Assembly (NCBI RefSeq): GCF_900066015.1
Contig: NZ_LN890655.1
Coordinates: 3,078,726 to 3,142,725, forward strand
Reading direction: 5' to 3'
DNA from: Candidatus Promineifilum breve
GTDB lineage: Bacteria; Chloroflexota; Anaerolineae; Promineifilales; Promineifilaceae
Length of the DNA: 64,000 nucleotides
Shown: positions 50,138 to 60,068 of the stretch, piece by piece
Layout of the letters: each line of letters starts with the position of its first letter
Position numbering within the stretch: position 1 is the stretch's first letter
The notes under the pieces: model-generated
Database searches by the model: none
Seen by the model: only the letters and a program-made list of their open reading frames with translations
What the model was told of the DNA's origin: nothing
Position numbers and translations under genes: made by a program

Positions 50138-51463
50138 TTACGCTTCCGGCCGCAACAACATCACATCCTGCGGCGTGGACATGGCGATCTCCCGCTCGGT
50201 GAATAGCTCCCAGATGCGCAGCCGCACGTCGCTGGTGACGTAGGGGGCGCGGGCGGGCTGGGGGATCCAGAACTCCAGGTCGTAGCGGATGGTGTCTCCT
50301 TCCAACTCGACCAGCAGGGCGGCCGGGGCGGGCGTGCCCATCACCTCCGGGTGCTGGGCGGCTTCCACCAGCGCCGCCTGCACCTGACGCGGCGGGTGGA
50401 CGGCGGCGGCCGATACGCCGATGTGGACGCGCATCTCCGGCGAACGATGGGTGAAGCTCTTCACCGTGCTGCCCAACAGGTAGCCGTTGGGGATGATCAG
50501 CTCCACGTCGTCGGGCGTGACGATCTGCATCGTCCGCAGGCCGATCTTCTGCACCGTGCCGACGTTGTTATCGACCTCGATGACGTCGCCGGGGGCCAGG
50601 CTGCGCTCGGTCAGCAGGATGAAACCGCTGACGAAGTTGTTGATCAACTCCTGGAGACCGAAGCCGAGGCCAACCGACAGACCACCGATGATGACCGTTA
50701 GAGCGGTCAGATTGATGCCCATCACCGTCAGGGCCAGCACCAGCCCGCCGACGACGATGCCGTAGCCGGTGAAGGTCGTCACGACCTGGTTGACGGCGGC
50801 ATCGACGCCCGCCCGTGGCAGGATCGTCTCGCTCAGCAGGCGGCGCACGACCCGGTTGAGGAACATGAACAGCACCAGGATGAGCACGCCCAGCAGCACC
50901 GACTCCAGCGTCAGGCGTAGGTCGGTGCTGGAACTGAGGCGCATCTCCAGCACGTTGTCCAACAGGCCGGTCAATTGCAGGATGATGAGCAGCACGACGA
51001 CCGGCCGCAGGATTTGCCGCCCCCACACCCTGGCCCGCGCCGGGCTGAAATTGAGGTCAAACAGGGTGACGACGAAGCGATAGAGCGCCCACAAGCCGAA
51101 GATGGGCACGAGCCATACCAGCAGGTCGGTCGGCTGGGCGGCGGCCCGCAACCCCCCGGCGGCCAACGAGCCGAGCACCCACACGGCCAGCGGGAAGATG
51201 GCCGCCGACAGGGCCACCAGCAGGTCAAGCGTCCAGGGTAGCTGTTCCATCACCAACCCTTGCCGCTTCAGCCGCTCCTGGAGCTTGGCTACCTGCCGCC
51301 GGGCCACGCCGCGCAAACCGTAGGCGACGAGCAGCACGAGCAGCAGCAGGCCGACCTGGAGCAGGAACTCCAGCGTCAGGGCGCGCCGGAGGAGGCTGTT
51401 GAGTTGGAGGAGGATGTCGTCGAGCATGTATGATACCGGGTTGATGATTTGGGGCGCGGTCAT
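50138..51463 (-). CDS. MscS-family mechanosensitive channel
   Basis: This 441-aa membrane protein has an N-terminal set of extra helices and then the MscS core. The core is the pore-lining TM3 (LTVIIGGLSVGLGFGLQELI, then NNFVSGFILLTERSLAPGDV), the beta domain (IEVDNNVGTVQKIGLRTMQI), and the VELIIPNGYLLGSTVKSFTH stretch. The size is typical of the mid-length YbdG/YnaI-like group. It opens under membrane tension to release solutes during hypo-osmotic shock. It is convergent with GH130, four bases apart. ATG 51463. Confidence 0.92.
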   Translation of the reverse strand: MTAPQIINPVSYMLDDILLQLNSLLRRALTLEFLLQVGLLLLVLLVAYGLRGVARRQVAKLQERLKRQGLVMEQLPWTLDLLVALSAAIFPLAVWVLGSLAAGGLRAAAQPTDLLVWLVPIFGLWALYRFVVTLFDLNFSPARARVWGRQILRPVVVLLIILQLTGLLDNVLEMRLSSSTDLRLTLESVLLGVLILVLFMFLNRVVRRLLSETILPRAGVDAAVNQVVTTFTGYGIVVGGLVLALTVMGINLTALTVIIGGLSVGLGFGLQELINNFVSGFILLTERSLAPGDVIEVDNNVGTVQKIGLRTMQIVTPDDVELIIPNGYLLGSTVKSFTHRSPEMRVHIGVSAAAVHPPRQVQAALVEAAQHPEVMGTPAPAALLVELEGDTIRYDLEFWIPQPARAPYVTSDVRLRIWELFTEREIAMSTPQDVMLLRPEA

Positions 51464-51547
51464 TCACCGCCACATCGCCGCTATTATAGTTGATTTCCGG
51501 CCAAAGGCGGCTATCTACGCGAGCCTAGCGGCGGAGAGAAAAATATA

Positions 51548-51638
51548 GAACGCGGATGACACGGATTTTCGCGGATTTACGCTGCCGGAATGTGTTCCGA
51601 TCCGTATTCATCCGTGCCAACCCGTGTCATCCGCGTTC
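51548..51638. repeat. Intergenic hairpin repeat, GCGGATGACACGG family
   Basis: GAACGCGGATGACACGG (51548-51564) pairs perfectly with CCGTGTCATCCGCGTTC (51622-51638). Further imperfect pairing inside involves ATTTTCGCGGATT. A weaker relative (GCGCGGATTACGCCC and GGTGAAATCCGTGG) lies at 45629-45672. Confidence 0.85.
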
Positions 51639-51655
51639 CATAGATATTGCACCTA

Positions 51656-51673
51656 GTTCACTTATATGTGAAC
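51656..51673. promoter_or_regulatory. Putative operator of the XRE regulator
   Basis: GTTCAC-TTATAT-GTGAAC is a 6-bp inverted repeat 29 bp upstream of the XRE gene. It overlaps an AT-rich promoter-like stretch in otherwise GC-rich DNA. Autorepression by the HTH protein is likely. Confidence 0.65.
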
Positions 51674-51701
51674 ATGCGTTATTATTTAAGTGGAGAAAAC
51701 A

Positions 51702-51989
51702 ATGAGCGACGTACAGCGATATATTGAAGAACGCAGCCGGCGCGATCCAGAGTTCGCCGCGGGCTACGAATTGGGCTATACCGATTTCAAGATTGGGGTC
51801 ATGCTGCGCCAGGTGCGCGAGGCGGCCGGCCTGACCCAGGAACAAGTGGCTCGCCGGCTGGGAACACAAAAATCGGCCATCTCGCGCATGGAAAACCACG
51901 CCGAAGATGTGCGCCTCTCTACCCTGCGCGCCTACGCCCAGGCGGTCGGGGCCGACCTGCGCATCATCCTCACTACTCCGCAGACCTAG
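51702..51989 (+). CDS. XRE/HigA-like helix-turn-helix regulator
   Basis: This 95-aa protein has an N-terminal helical extension (DVQRYIEERSRRDPEFAAGY) and a Cro/C1-type HTH at ~33-85 (VMLRQVREAAGLTQEQVARR, then LGTQKSAISRMENHAEDVRL and STLRAYAQAVG). The layout is that of HigA-type or solo antitoxins, in which a RelE/HigB toxin usually lies upstream. Here no toxin gene is adjacent: upstream is a hairpin repeat and downstream another repeat. It may be an orphan antitoxin or independent regulator. ATG 51702 follows TGGAGA. A perfect dyad lies 29 bases upstream. Confidence 0.87.
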   Translation: MSDVQRYIEERSRRDPEFAAGYELGYTDFKIGVMLRQVREAAGLTQEQVARRLGTQKSAISRMENHAEDVRLSTLRAYAQAVGADLRIILTTPQT

Positions 51990-52001
51990 AAGAAAAACGC
52001 G

Positions 52002-52096
52002 GCGGGTGGCGAGTAGCGGGTGGCGTGTGGCGGGTGGCGGGTGGCGGGTGGCGGGTCTGGAGAGACTTGCCACCCGCCACCCGCTACCCGCCACCC
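52002..52096. repeat. Intergenic hairpin repeat, GGCGGGTGGCGGGT family
   Basis: The left half repeats GGCGGGTGGCGGGTGGCG. The right half reads CCACCCGCCACCCGCTACCC. The two halves can form a ~40-bp GC-rich stem around CTGGAGAGACTTG. The following TTTGCGTCTTCGCGTCTTTG is another simple repeat running up to the ettA stop. Confidence 0.85.
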
Positions 52097-52128
52097 CTTT
52101 GCGTCTTCGCGTCTTTGCGTTAAATCTC

Positions 52129-53811
<1,683 letters not shown>

Positions 53812-53818
53812 AAGACTG

Positions 53819-53877
53819 TAGGTTGAACATCCTTGTTCAACCTAACCTCCAGAGGTGGAGCAGGGATGCTCCACCTA
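53819..53877. repeat. Pair of 24-bp hairpin repeats between metG and ettA
   Basis: AGGTTGAACA-TCCT-TGTTCAACCT (53820-53843) and AGGTGGAGCA-GGGA-TGCTCCACCT (53853-53876) are two perfect 10-bp hairpins of the same design with different arms. The metG stop codon lies in the second arm, and ettA starts eight bases from the first. Confidence 0.9.
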
Positions 53878-55668
53878 CAATGCCGGCCGGGGGCCGAGGT
53901 GCAGAATTTCCTGCTCGGCCGCTTCCGACTCCAGTTTCTTGAATAACGGTTGCGGCGGCGGCAGTTGGCGGCCGGCGGGAATGATGGCCCGCTCCCAGCG
54001 GCCGACGGCCGCCGCGCCATCGTAGGTCAGCGCCAGATGGCTGCGCGTCGTTTCGTCGAATTCGCGCACGACGCTCTGGCCGAAGAGCGCGCCGCTCTCG
54101 CCCAGCATCTCGTGCAGCGCCTGACCGGTGAAGGGCAGCACCGGCGCCCACAGGACTTTCAGGCCGCTGATGGCTTGCAGGGCGACGTAGAGCGCCCGCC
54201 CGGTGGCGGCCAGATCGTTCTTGCCGGTCGTCCAGGGGCTGGTTGCTTCCAGATATTGGTTGACCAGAGAGGATAGGCGCAACACCTCGCCCACGGCGGC
54301 GCGGAATTTGCAGCCGTCGTACAGTTCGGCCACGCTGTCGAAACCGGCGTCGATGGCCGCCAGCAGCGCGTTGTCGGCCGCGGTCAGTTCGCCCGGCTCC
54401 GGCACCACGCCGCCGAAGTAGCGCCGGGTCATGGTCAGCACGCGGTTGACCAGATTGCCCCAGTTGGCGACCAGTTCGTTGTTGTTGCGCTCGATGAAGC
54501 CGTTCCACGTCCATTCGCTGTCGCGCGCCTCGGGCATGTTGGTCGTCAGGTAGTAGCGCAGCGGGTCGGGGTCGTAGCGATCCAGGGCGTCGAGCATCCA
54601 CACGGCCCATTGGCGGCTGCCGCTGATCTTGGCCCCTTCCATGTTCATAAATTCGTTGGCGGGCACGTCGTAGGGCAGGTTGAGCAGCGCCGCCGGGTTG
54701 TCGCTATAGAGGCCACGCGACCCTAGCAGTTGGGCCGGCCAGAAGACCGTATGGAACGGGGTGTTGTCCTTGCCGATGAAGTAGAGCGTGCGCGCCGCCG
54801 GATTATACCACCAGTCGCGCCACGCTTCGGGGTCGCCCTCGTTGGCCGCCCACTCGATGGTGGCCGACAGGTAGCCGATGACCGCTTCGTACCAGACGTA
54901 GAGCACCTTGCCCTCGAAATCGGCGTCATCGACCGGCACGGGGATGCCCCAATCCATGTCGCGGGTGACGGCCCGGCCGATGAGACCGCCGTCGATGAAG
55001 CCGCGGGCGAAGTTGATGACCTGCGGCCGCCAGTGCTCCTTGTCGTCGTGGATCCATTCCGCCAGCGCGTCGGCGGCGATGGCCGGCAGATCGAGAAAGT
55101 AATGCTCGGTGTCGTGCAGCACCAGCGAGGTGTTGTCGCGCTTGCTGCGCGGGTTGATCAGCTCGGCGGCGCTCTCGAACAGCGTGTTGCAATTTTCGCA
55201 CTGGTCGCCGCGCGCCCCGGTATAGCCGCAATTGGGGCAGGTGCCCTCCACGTAGCGGTCGGGCAGGAACTTGCCGGCTTCGGGCGAATACATCTGCGGC
55301 GTCACCTTGCGGTAGAGGTAGTCGTTGCCCAGCAGTTGCTTGAACATATCCTGCGACACGCGGAAGTGGGTCTCGGTATGGGTGCTGGTGAACAGGTCGT
55401 AGCTGATGCCCAGGCGGCGAAACAGTTCCAGGAAGCGGGCGTGGAAATGCTCATACGTGGCCAGCGTGCTCCGGCCCATCTCCTCAGCCTTGACCGTCAC
55501 CGGCGTGCCGTGGCTGTCGGAGCCGGAGACCATCGCCACCCGGTTGCCGCGCAGCCGGTGGAAGCGGGCATAGATGTCGCCCGGCAGATGGGAGCCGGTG
55601 ACGTTGCCCTGATGGATGTCGGCGTTGGCATAGGGCCAGGCGATGCAGACCAGAATGTTCTCGGCCAT
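53875..55668 (-). CDS. metG: Methionyl-tRNA synthetase (archaeal-like)
   Basis: This 597-aa class I synthetase charges tRNA-Met. The HIGH-equivalent is in WPYANADIHQGNVTG (~11-25) and the connective peptide has four zinc cysteines (CPNCGYTGARGDQCENC). VSGSDSHGTPVTVKAEE is the typical MetRS stretch. KMSKS is KISGS (in EGAKISGSRQWAV), followed by DALDRYDPDPLRYYL. The C-terminal anticodon-binding helices are complete; the additional tRNA-binding domain of some MetRS is absent. The KISGS variant and four-Cys knuckle are typical of the archaeal-like group. It lies four bases after the upstream PUA-like gene. Its stop codon falls in a hairpin repeat. Confidence 0.95.
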   Translation of the reverse strand: MAENILVCIAWPYANADIHQGNVTGSHLPGDIYARFHRLRGNRVAMVSGSDSHGTPVTVKAEEMGRSTLATYEHFHARFLELFRRLGISYDLFTSTHTETHFRVSQDMFKQLLGNDYLYRKVTPQMYSPEAGKFLPDRYVEGTCPNCGYTGARGDQCENCNTLFESAAELINPRSKRDNTSLVLHDTEHYFLDLPAIAADALAEWIHDDKEHWRPQVINFARGFIDGGLIGRAVTRDMDWGIPVPVDDADFEGKVLYVWYEAVIGYLSATIEWAANEGDPEAWRDWWYNPAARTLYFIGKDNTPFHTVFWPAQLLGSRGLYSDNPAALLNLPYDVPANEFMNMEGAKISGSRQWAVWMLDALDRYDPDPLRYYLTTNMPEARDSEWTWNGFIERNNNELVANWGNLVNRVLTMTRRYFGGVVPEPGELTAADNALLAAIDAGFDSVAELYDGCKFRAAVGEVLRLSSLVNQYLEATSPWTTGKNDLAATGRALYVALQAISGLKVLWAPVLPFTGQALHEMLGESGALFGQSVVREFDETTRSHLALTYDGAAAVGRWERAIIPAGRQLPPPQPLFKKLESEAAEQEILHLGPRPAL

Positions 55669-55672
55669 CGGC

Positions 55673-56359
55673 TTATTCGACCTCGTCCTCTTCGTACTCT
55701 TCGTATTCCTCGACCTCTTCTTCCTCGTCCTCGGTGATCTCGGTCAGCGCCTCGGCCAGCAGTTCGAAGTCGTCCTCGCTGATGCGATAGAACGCCTCCG
55801 GCTCGATGGGCAGCTTGCCGAAGTCGGGATAGCTCTCCAGGTCGATGGAGTCCACGCTGACGCCGTGCTCCAGATCGGGCGAGACGGCATCGACGTCGGT
55901 CGGGAAAAAGGCGGCCCGCTCCAGCTCGGTCGTGTAGGTGTGCTGCTTCGGGTCGGCCTCGTACATATCGCCGGTGATGGTGACCACGGCAAAGAAGGTC
56001 TGCGCCTCGACGGCGTAATAGATGAAGCGGTCGCCGGACTTGATGCGCTGGGCCAGTTCCGGGTTGGTCACCATGACGACGCGCTCCTGCCAGCCGGGGA
56101 AGATCAGTTCCTCGCCGGGCGGCAGGCTGACGGCCTTGATATAGTGGGTCGTGTCCTTGTTCGATTGGCGCATGTGGCGGCTGCTGGCGGCGCGCGCCTC
56201 CTGCTCGGCCACGATATTCTCCCAGATGCGGGCCTGGATGTTGACGTTAAGCTCGGCTTCGCTGCCGTCGCTATAGCGCACGGTCATACGCTGGCCGTTG
56301 AGGGCCAGCACGGTGTATTCGCCCATGCGATTTCGATAAACCCCATTGAGTTCGAACAT
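55673..56359 (-). CDS. PUA/EVE-like domain protein with acidic C-terminal tail
   Basis: In this 228-aa soluble protein, the N-terminal half reads LNGVYRNRMGEYTVLALNGQ and RMTVRYSDGSEAELNVNIQA. The middle (GWQERVVMVTNPELAQRIKS, then GDRFIYYAVEAQTFFAVVTI) resembles the PUA/EVE-like barrel, in which a loop binds modified bases or RNA. The C-terminus is very acidic (TEITEDEEEEVEEYEEYEED). I do not recognise the exact family. ATG 56359 is set by AAGGAG upstream. The gene ends four bases before metG, suggesting a shared transcript and a link to RNA or translation; this is inference. Confidence 0.62.
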   Translation of the reverse strand: MFELNGVYRNRMGEYTVLALNGQRMTVRYSDGSEAELNVNIQARIWENIVAEQEARAASSRHMRQSNKDTTHYIKAVSLPPGEELIFPGWQERVVMVTNPELAQRIKSGDRFIYYAVEAQTFFAVVTITGDMYEADPKQHTYTTELERAAFFPTDVDAVSPDLEHGVSVDSIDLESYPDFGKLPIEPEAFYRISEDDFELLAEALTEITEDEEEEVEEYEEYEEDEVE

Positions 56360-56434
56360 CGCGCTCCTTATAACTCCTGTGAAAATTTCGGCAGCATAGT
56401 ATCTGCTAACCCCCGGCGGCGCAAGTACCATCAC

Positions 56435-57757
56435 CTAGGGCACATGCACGAAACCGGCCCCATCCCAGACCACAGCGAGGCGGCCCGGCGTGGGGCAGCC
56501 GTCGCGAATGAGAGTCGGGCGGCCGTCGCCGGGGTCATTTTGAATGATCAGCCCGCCGCGACAAGCCTCGGGCACGTCGAACAAGGTCACCGCGCCGTCA
56601 ATGGCCGCCAGCGCCCAGGCGCGCCCGCTCGGCCGGTCGCGCAAGACGGCATCGATCCGGCCATCGCCGGTCAGGTCGGCCAATTCCTCGATGACCACCT
56701 CGCTGTAGGCCGCGTCCCGCTCCGACAGGGGGCGGTCGAGCAGGGGCGTCAATTGCCCATCGCCCACGGCCAGGACGGCCACCTGGGCCATCTCCGGGCG
56801 GCCGGCCGGGCCGCGCCAGACGGCCAGCAGCTCGTCGCGGCCGTCGCCGGTCAAATCGGCGGCGCGCCAGGCGAAGGCCCGCGGCGGCTGCGCCCCCAGC
56901 CAGCTCAGGCGCAGGCCATCCAGCGCCGCCGGGCCGTCGCTCGCGTAGCGGGCCAGCAGTTCGGCCACCGGCCCCTTGGCGGCGGGCGCGTTGGTCTGCA
57001 GGGCGGGCCGGGCGGTCGTCACGGCTTCGGCCGCATCCCGGTTGGGTTGGGGCGGATGCGCGAAGCGCAAGCCGCCGGCCGTCGGCAGCACCGGTTGCAG
57101 GCAACTGAAGCTCAGCGACAGCCCGCGCCCCTCGCTCTGGAGGCCGACGACGGCCCGGCCGCCCGCGCCGCCGGCCACCGTCGTTGGATCCTCATACAGA
57201 AAAACGATGTCGTTGCTACCCTCGAACAATTGCGCCTCGAACGTCACGCGGTCGGCGGGATCGCCGCCATAGAGCGGCACGTCGTCCCACTCGACGACGA
57301 AAACGCGGTTCGGCGCTTCGCCGGCCACCTGCGTCTCCAGTTGGCCGAAGAGCGTCAAATCCAGGTCGGCCCAATAGGGGCTGATCAGGTCGCCCATGCC
57401 CGCCGCCGGGGCCAGACAGGACGCGTAGGCCAGCGGGCTGCTGGTGGTGAATTGCAGATTGCCGTTGCTGGCGGCGGTCACGCTGGTGTGTTCCGCGCCG
57501 TAGAAGGTGAACGGGAACGGCAGATCGAGGCGCGCCACGGCGTCATCGGCAAACAGGTTCGTCGGCGTGGTGGCGTCGATGTAGGCGTAGGCCGCCGCGC
57601 CCTCGCAGGTGTAGCCGTAGCCGTCGGGGCCGGGGCAGAGGGCCACCGCCGGGCCATAGGCGGCCGTGGAACGCGCGCGCCAGAAAAAGACGACGGCCAC
57701 CGCGATCAGGCTGATGACGGCCAACAGGAATAGCAGCCGGGCAGGTCGAAAACGCAT
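56435..57757 (-). CDS. Membrane-anchored nidogen-like / FG-GAP-type extracellular protein
   Basis: This 440-aa protein has an N-terminal membrane anchor (LLFLLAVISLIAVAVVFFWR). An external nidogen-like domain at ~60-200 follows (DLPFPFTFYGAEHTSVTAAS, then NGNLQFTTSSPLAY, ISPYWADLDL and VEWDDVPLY). A C-terminal VCBS/FG-GAP-like series contains D-x-T-G-D-G-(R)-D-E motifs (AADLTGDGRDELLAVW and LADLTGDGRIDAVLRD) that bind calcium in beta-propellers. The N-terminal region has Cys pairs. Likely role is in surface adhesion or binding. It lies 75 bases upstream of the PUA-like gene on the same strand and is divergent from the hydrolase fusion gene. Confidence 0.78.
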   Translation of the reverse strand: MRFRPARLLFLLAVISLIAVAVVFFWRARSTAAYGPAVALCPGPDGYGYTCEGAAAYAYIDATTPTNLFADDAVARLDLPFPFTFYGAEHTSVTAASNGNLQFTTSSPLAYASCLAPAAGMGDLISPYWADLDLTLFGQLETQVAGEAPNRVFVVEWDDVPLYGGDPADRVTFEAQLFEGSNDIVFLYEDPTTVAGGAGGRAVVGLQSEGRGLSLSFSCLQPVLPTAGGLRFAHPPQPNRDAAEAVTTARPALQTNAPAAKGPVAELLARYASDGPAALDGLRLSWLGAQPPRAFAWRAADLTGDGRDELLAVWRGPAGRPEMAQVAVLAVGDGQLTPLLDRPLSERDAAYSEVVIEELADLTGDGRIDAVLRDRPSGRAWALAAIDGAVTLFDVPEACRGGLIIQNDPGDGRPTLIRDGCPTPGRLAVVWDGAGFVHVP

Positions 57758-57820
57758 AGTAGCCCGGTAGTTTAGCCGATTGAGGGGTGTTATTCAACTG
57801 ATGAGCTAAAATAAGCCGTC

Positions 57821-59365
57821 ATGCCGCTCGTGCAACTGCTGCTCTTTATCCTGCTCGTGCAGGTCATCGTTGGCCCGATCCTGTCGGCCTATCTGTTTGT
57901 CCGGCCGCCGCGCCTGCGGGCGACGTTTCGCACGCCGCGCGACTGGGACGCGCCCTATCGCGACGTGACCTTTGCCGGCGGCGACGGGCTGACGCTGGCC
58001 GGCTGGTATACCCCCTCGACCAACGGCGCGGCGGTCATCCTGCTCCACGGCCACAGCGGCAACCGGCTGGCCGTGGCCTTCCATGCCGAGACGCTGGCGC
58101 GGGCCGGTTATGGTGTGCTTATGTACGACTTGCGCGCCCACGGCGACAGCGACGGCCGCTTGTTCAGCCGCGGCCGGGAAGCGATCGATGACGTGTTGGG
58201 CGCGGTGGCCTTTGTGTCGCGCCAGCCGGACGTGGACGGTCGCATCGGTCTGTTGGGCGTGTCGGTCGGCGGGATGCTGGCCATCCAGGCCGCGGGCCGC
58301 ACCCAGGCCATCCGCGCCGTGGCCGTCGATGGGCCGGTTCTGGGGACGGTCGATGACCTGCCGCCACCCGCCGGCGCGCTGGATCGCTTGTGGCGCTTCC
58401 CGCACGAACGGTATTATCAGGCGGCCATTGACTTTTTCTCGCGCAGCCCGCGACCGCCGGCCAATACGGCCGTGCTGCCCCGGTTGGGCGGCCGGCCGCT
58501 GCTGTTCATCAGTACCGGTCAGGGGCTGGAGCGCCGTCTGACCCGCCATTTCCACGCCGCCGCCCCCAGAGGCGCGGCCCGCCTGTGGGAATTGCCGCAA
58601 GCCTCGCACGCCAACGGCTGGCACGTCGCCCCGGAAGCGTATGCGCGGGAGATCGTCGGCTTCTTTGATGGCGCCTTATGTGTCGATGGCCGCGCCGATG
58701 AAGCCTTGGCTGAACCCGTGATGGACATCGCTGGGCCAAATGATGCCACCGGCGACACCTTCATGGCCCAGTCACCGCGACTCGAGGCGAAGCTGCAACC
58801 CATCGCCGAGCGCACCATCGGGCCACAGACAGCGATGATGATCGCCTTCGCCGCCATCCCGGTGGCGCTGTTGCTCTTGTTCATTCCCTACCAGTTACGC
58901 TGGGGGTTTCTGGCCCCGCGATTGCCGGCGGGGCGGGAGATATGGTTCCTGCTTGGTCTGCTGGCCTTGTTGGCCGTGGGGCTAGTCGTCCATGAGGTCG
59001 TGCATCTGGCCGGCTACCGGCTGTTCGGCGGCCTGCCGCGTGGGGTCGCGCGGTTGCGCCTGGGCGGCGTGGCGCTGGCCCCCCAGGTGCACTGCCCGGT
59101 CACGATTCCGGCCGGCGCGTACCGGCGTATGTTGCTGTTGCCGGCGCTGTTGCTGGGGGTCGTGCCGGGCATCATCGCCATATTGACCGGCTGGTGGGTG
59201 TTGCTCATCTGGAGCATGTGGCTGCTGGTGGCCGCGGGGGGTGATTTTGCCTGTCTGTGGGCCATGCGCGGTTTGCCGGCCGATGAGCCGGTGCGCGCCC
59301 ATCCGACTCGCCTGGGTTGTCAAATATTTGCCCATAAGAATAACGTGCAAAATATTGACAATTGA
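57821..59365 (+). CDS. Membrane alpha/beta hydrolase fused to a DUF3267-like HExxH metalloprotease domain
   Basis: In this 514-aa protein, residues 1-~28 form a membrane helix. Residues ~45-285 are an alpha/beta hydrolase with oxyanion HGHSGN (76-81), nucleophile GVSVG (Ser148) and candidate His263 (QASHANGWH). Residues ~335-500 contain five or six membrane helices and a zincin motif HEVVH (391-395) in LVVHEVVHLAGYRLFGG, matching the DUF3267/site-2-protease-like family. The fusion of an external hydrolase and an intramembrane metalloprotease is unusual. Both active sites look intact. The last ~15 residues (AHKNNVQNIDN) are encoded by AT-rich DNA. Substrates unknown. Confidence 0.82.
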   Translation: MPLVQLLLFILLVQVIVGPILSAYLFVRPPRLRATFRTPRDWDAPYRDVTFAGGDGLTLAGWYTPSTNGAAVILLHGHSGNRLAVAFHAETLARAGYGVLMYDLRAHGDSDGRLFSRGREAIDDVLGAVAFVSRQPDVDGRIGLLGVSVGGMLAIQAAGRTQAIRAVAVDGPVLGTVDDLPPPAGALDRLWRFPHERYYQAAIDFFSRSPRPPANTAVLPRLGGRPLLFISTGQGLERRLTRHFHAAAPRGAARLWELPQASHANGWHVAPEAYAREIVGFFDGALCVDGRADEALAEPVMDIAGPNDATGDTFMAQSPRLEAKLQPIAERTIGPQTAMMIAFAAIPVALLLLFIPYQLRWGFLAPRLPAGREIWFLLGLLALLAVGLVVHEVVHLAGYRLFGGLPRGVARLRLGGVALAPQVHCPVTIPAGAYRRMLLLPALLLGVVPGIIAILTGWWVLLIWSMWLLVAAGGDFACLWAMRGLPADEPVRAHPTRLGCQIFAHKNNVQNIDN

Positions 59366-59460
59366 TGGCTCCGACATATACTCTCCCATGCGGAATATGA
59401 TTGCGGCAACGGGCGCGGGAACAATGGGGTTTCGGCCGCCTTGGCCGCGCGAGGGATGAC

Positions 59461-60036
59461 ATGGGTAAAGCGAAGAAACTAGCGCCGGGCGACCCGGCAC
59501 CGGCGGGATTTTGTCTGGACAAAGATGGTCAACCGGTGGAGCTATCCACCTTCTGGGCCGGAGGGGCGATCCTGCTCACCTTTCTGCGCCACTTTGGTTG
59601 AATTCATTGCCGCGATTGGCTGGCTCAGTTGGAGCTGCACCGAGAAGAGATTGAAGCGGCCGGGTTACAGGTCGTGGCGGTTGGCCTGGGCCAACCCAAG
59701 CACGCGCGCCATTTCGGCGATAAGCTGGCCCCCAGCGTGGCCTGTCTGACCAACGAAGAACCGGACTTGCACGCCATTTACGGCGTCGAACGGGCAAACA
59801 TCCTGCGCATGATCGCCCCTGATGCGCTGATGGCCGGGGCGCAAGCCGCGGGACGCGGCCACACGCAGGGCGCATCCACCGGCGACGTGCAGCGCCTGCC
59901 GGGGACGTTCATCGTGGACGCGACCGGGATCGTGCGCTATGCCCATTACGGCAAGTACGCCGGTGACAATCCCGACCTGGTTGAACTGCTGGACTGGTGG
60001 CGAAACCGAGTTCCTTCCGAGAAACTCGGGTTCTAA
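59461..60036 (+). CDS. Candidate selenocysteine-containing peroxiredoxin-like protein (UxxC)
   Basis: The frame is open from ATG 59461 (GAGGGA upstream) to TAA 60036 except for one TGA at 59599-59601, giving 191 aa with the TGA as residue 47. Before it: PGDPAPAGFCLDKDGQPVEL ... LTFLRHFG. After it: IHCRDWLAQLELHREEIEAA. The Prx-like (AhpC/TSA, PRX_like2) family reads FLRHFGC-x-x-CRE at this point, so TGA replaces the peroxidatic Cys exactly, leaving U47-x-x-C50. The downstream half is fully conserved (LPGTFIVDATGIVRYAHYGK). A SECIS-like hairpin follows. Reading TGA as a stop would leave two useless pieces. The C-terminus (RNRVPSEKLGF) comes from a repeat. Confidence 0.78.
59599..59637 (+). promoter_or_regulatory. 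UGA (Sec) codon with candidate bacterial SECIS hairpin
   Basis: After the TGA (59599-59601), TGGCTC (59621-59626) and GAGCTG (59632-59637) form a 6-bp stem, including two G-U pairs, around the loop AGTTG. The loop begins 25 nt after the UGA, within the accepted 16-37 nt range, and has G at loop position 2, as bacterial SECIS models require. The stem is short and could have further bulged pairs. Confidence 0.6.
60002..60034. repeat. GAAACCGAGTT hairpin repeat forming the 3' end of the selenoprotein gene
   Basis: GAAACCGAGTT and AACTCGGGTTC bracket CCTTCCGAGA. This is the same element as at 62169-62205, 62348-62385 and 62403-62439, with a few changes. Here it encodes RNRVPSEKLGF and abuts the stop codon. 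Confidence 0.8.
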
Positions 60037-60068
60037 GGCGGATAGCAAACTGACCCACGCCAGTCGAC

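Noticed and set aside
59461-60036. Frameshifted or nonsense pseudogene of a peroxiredoxin-like protein
   Set aside because: Only one stop exists, it is TGA, it sits exactly at the redox Cys, the frame is kept for 144 further codons, and a SECIS-like hairpin follows. Selenocysteine explains this better, though proof needs sel genes.
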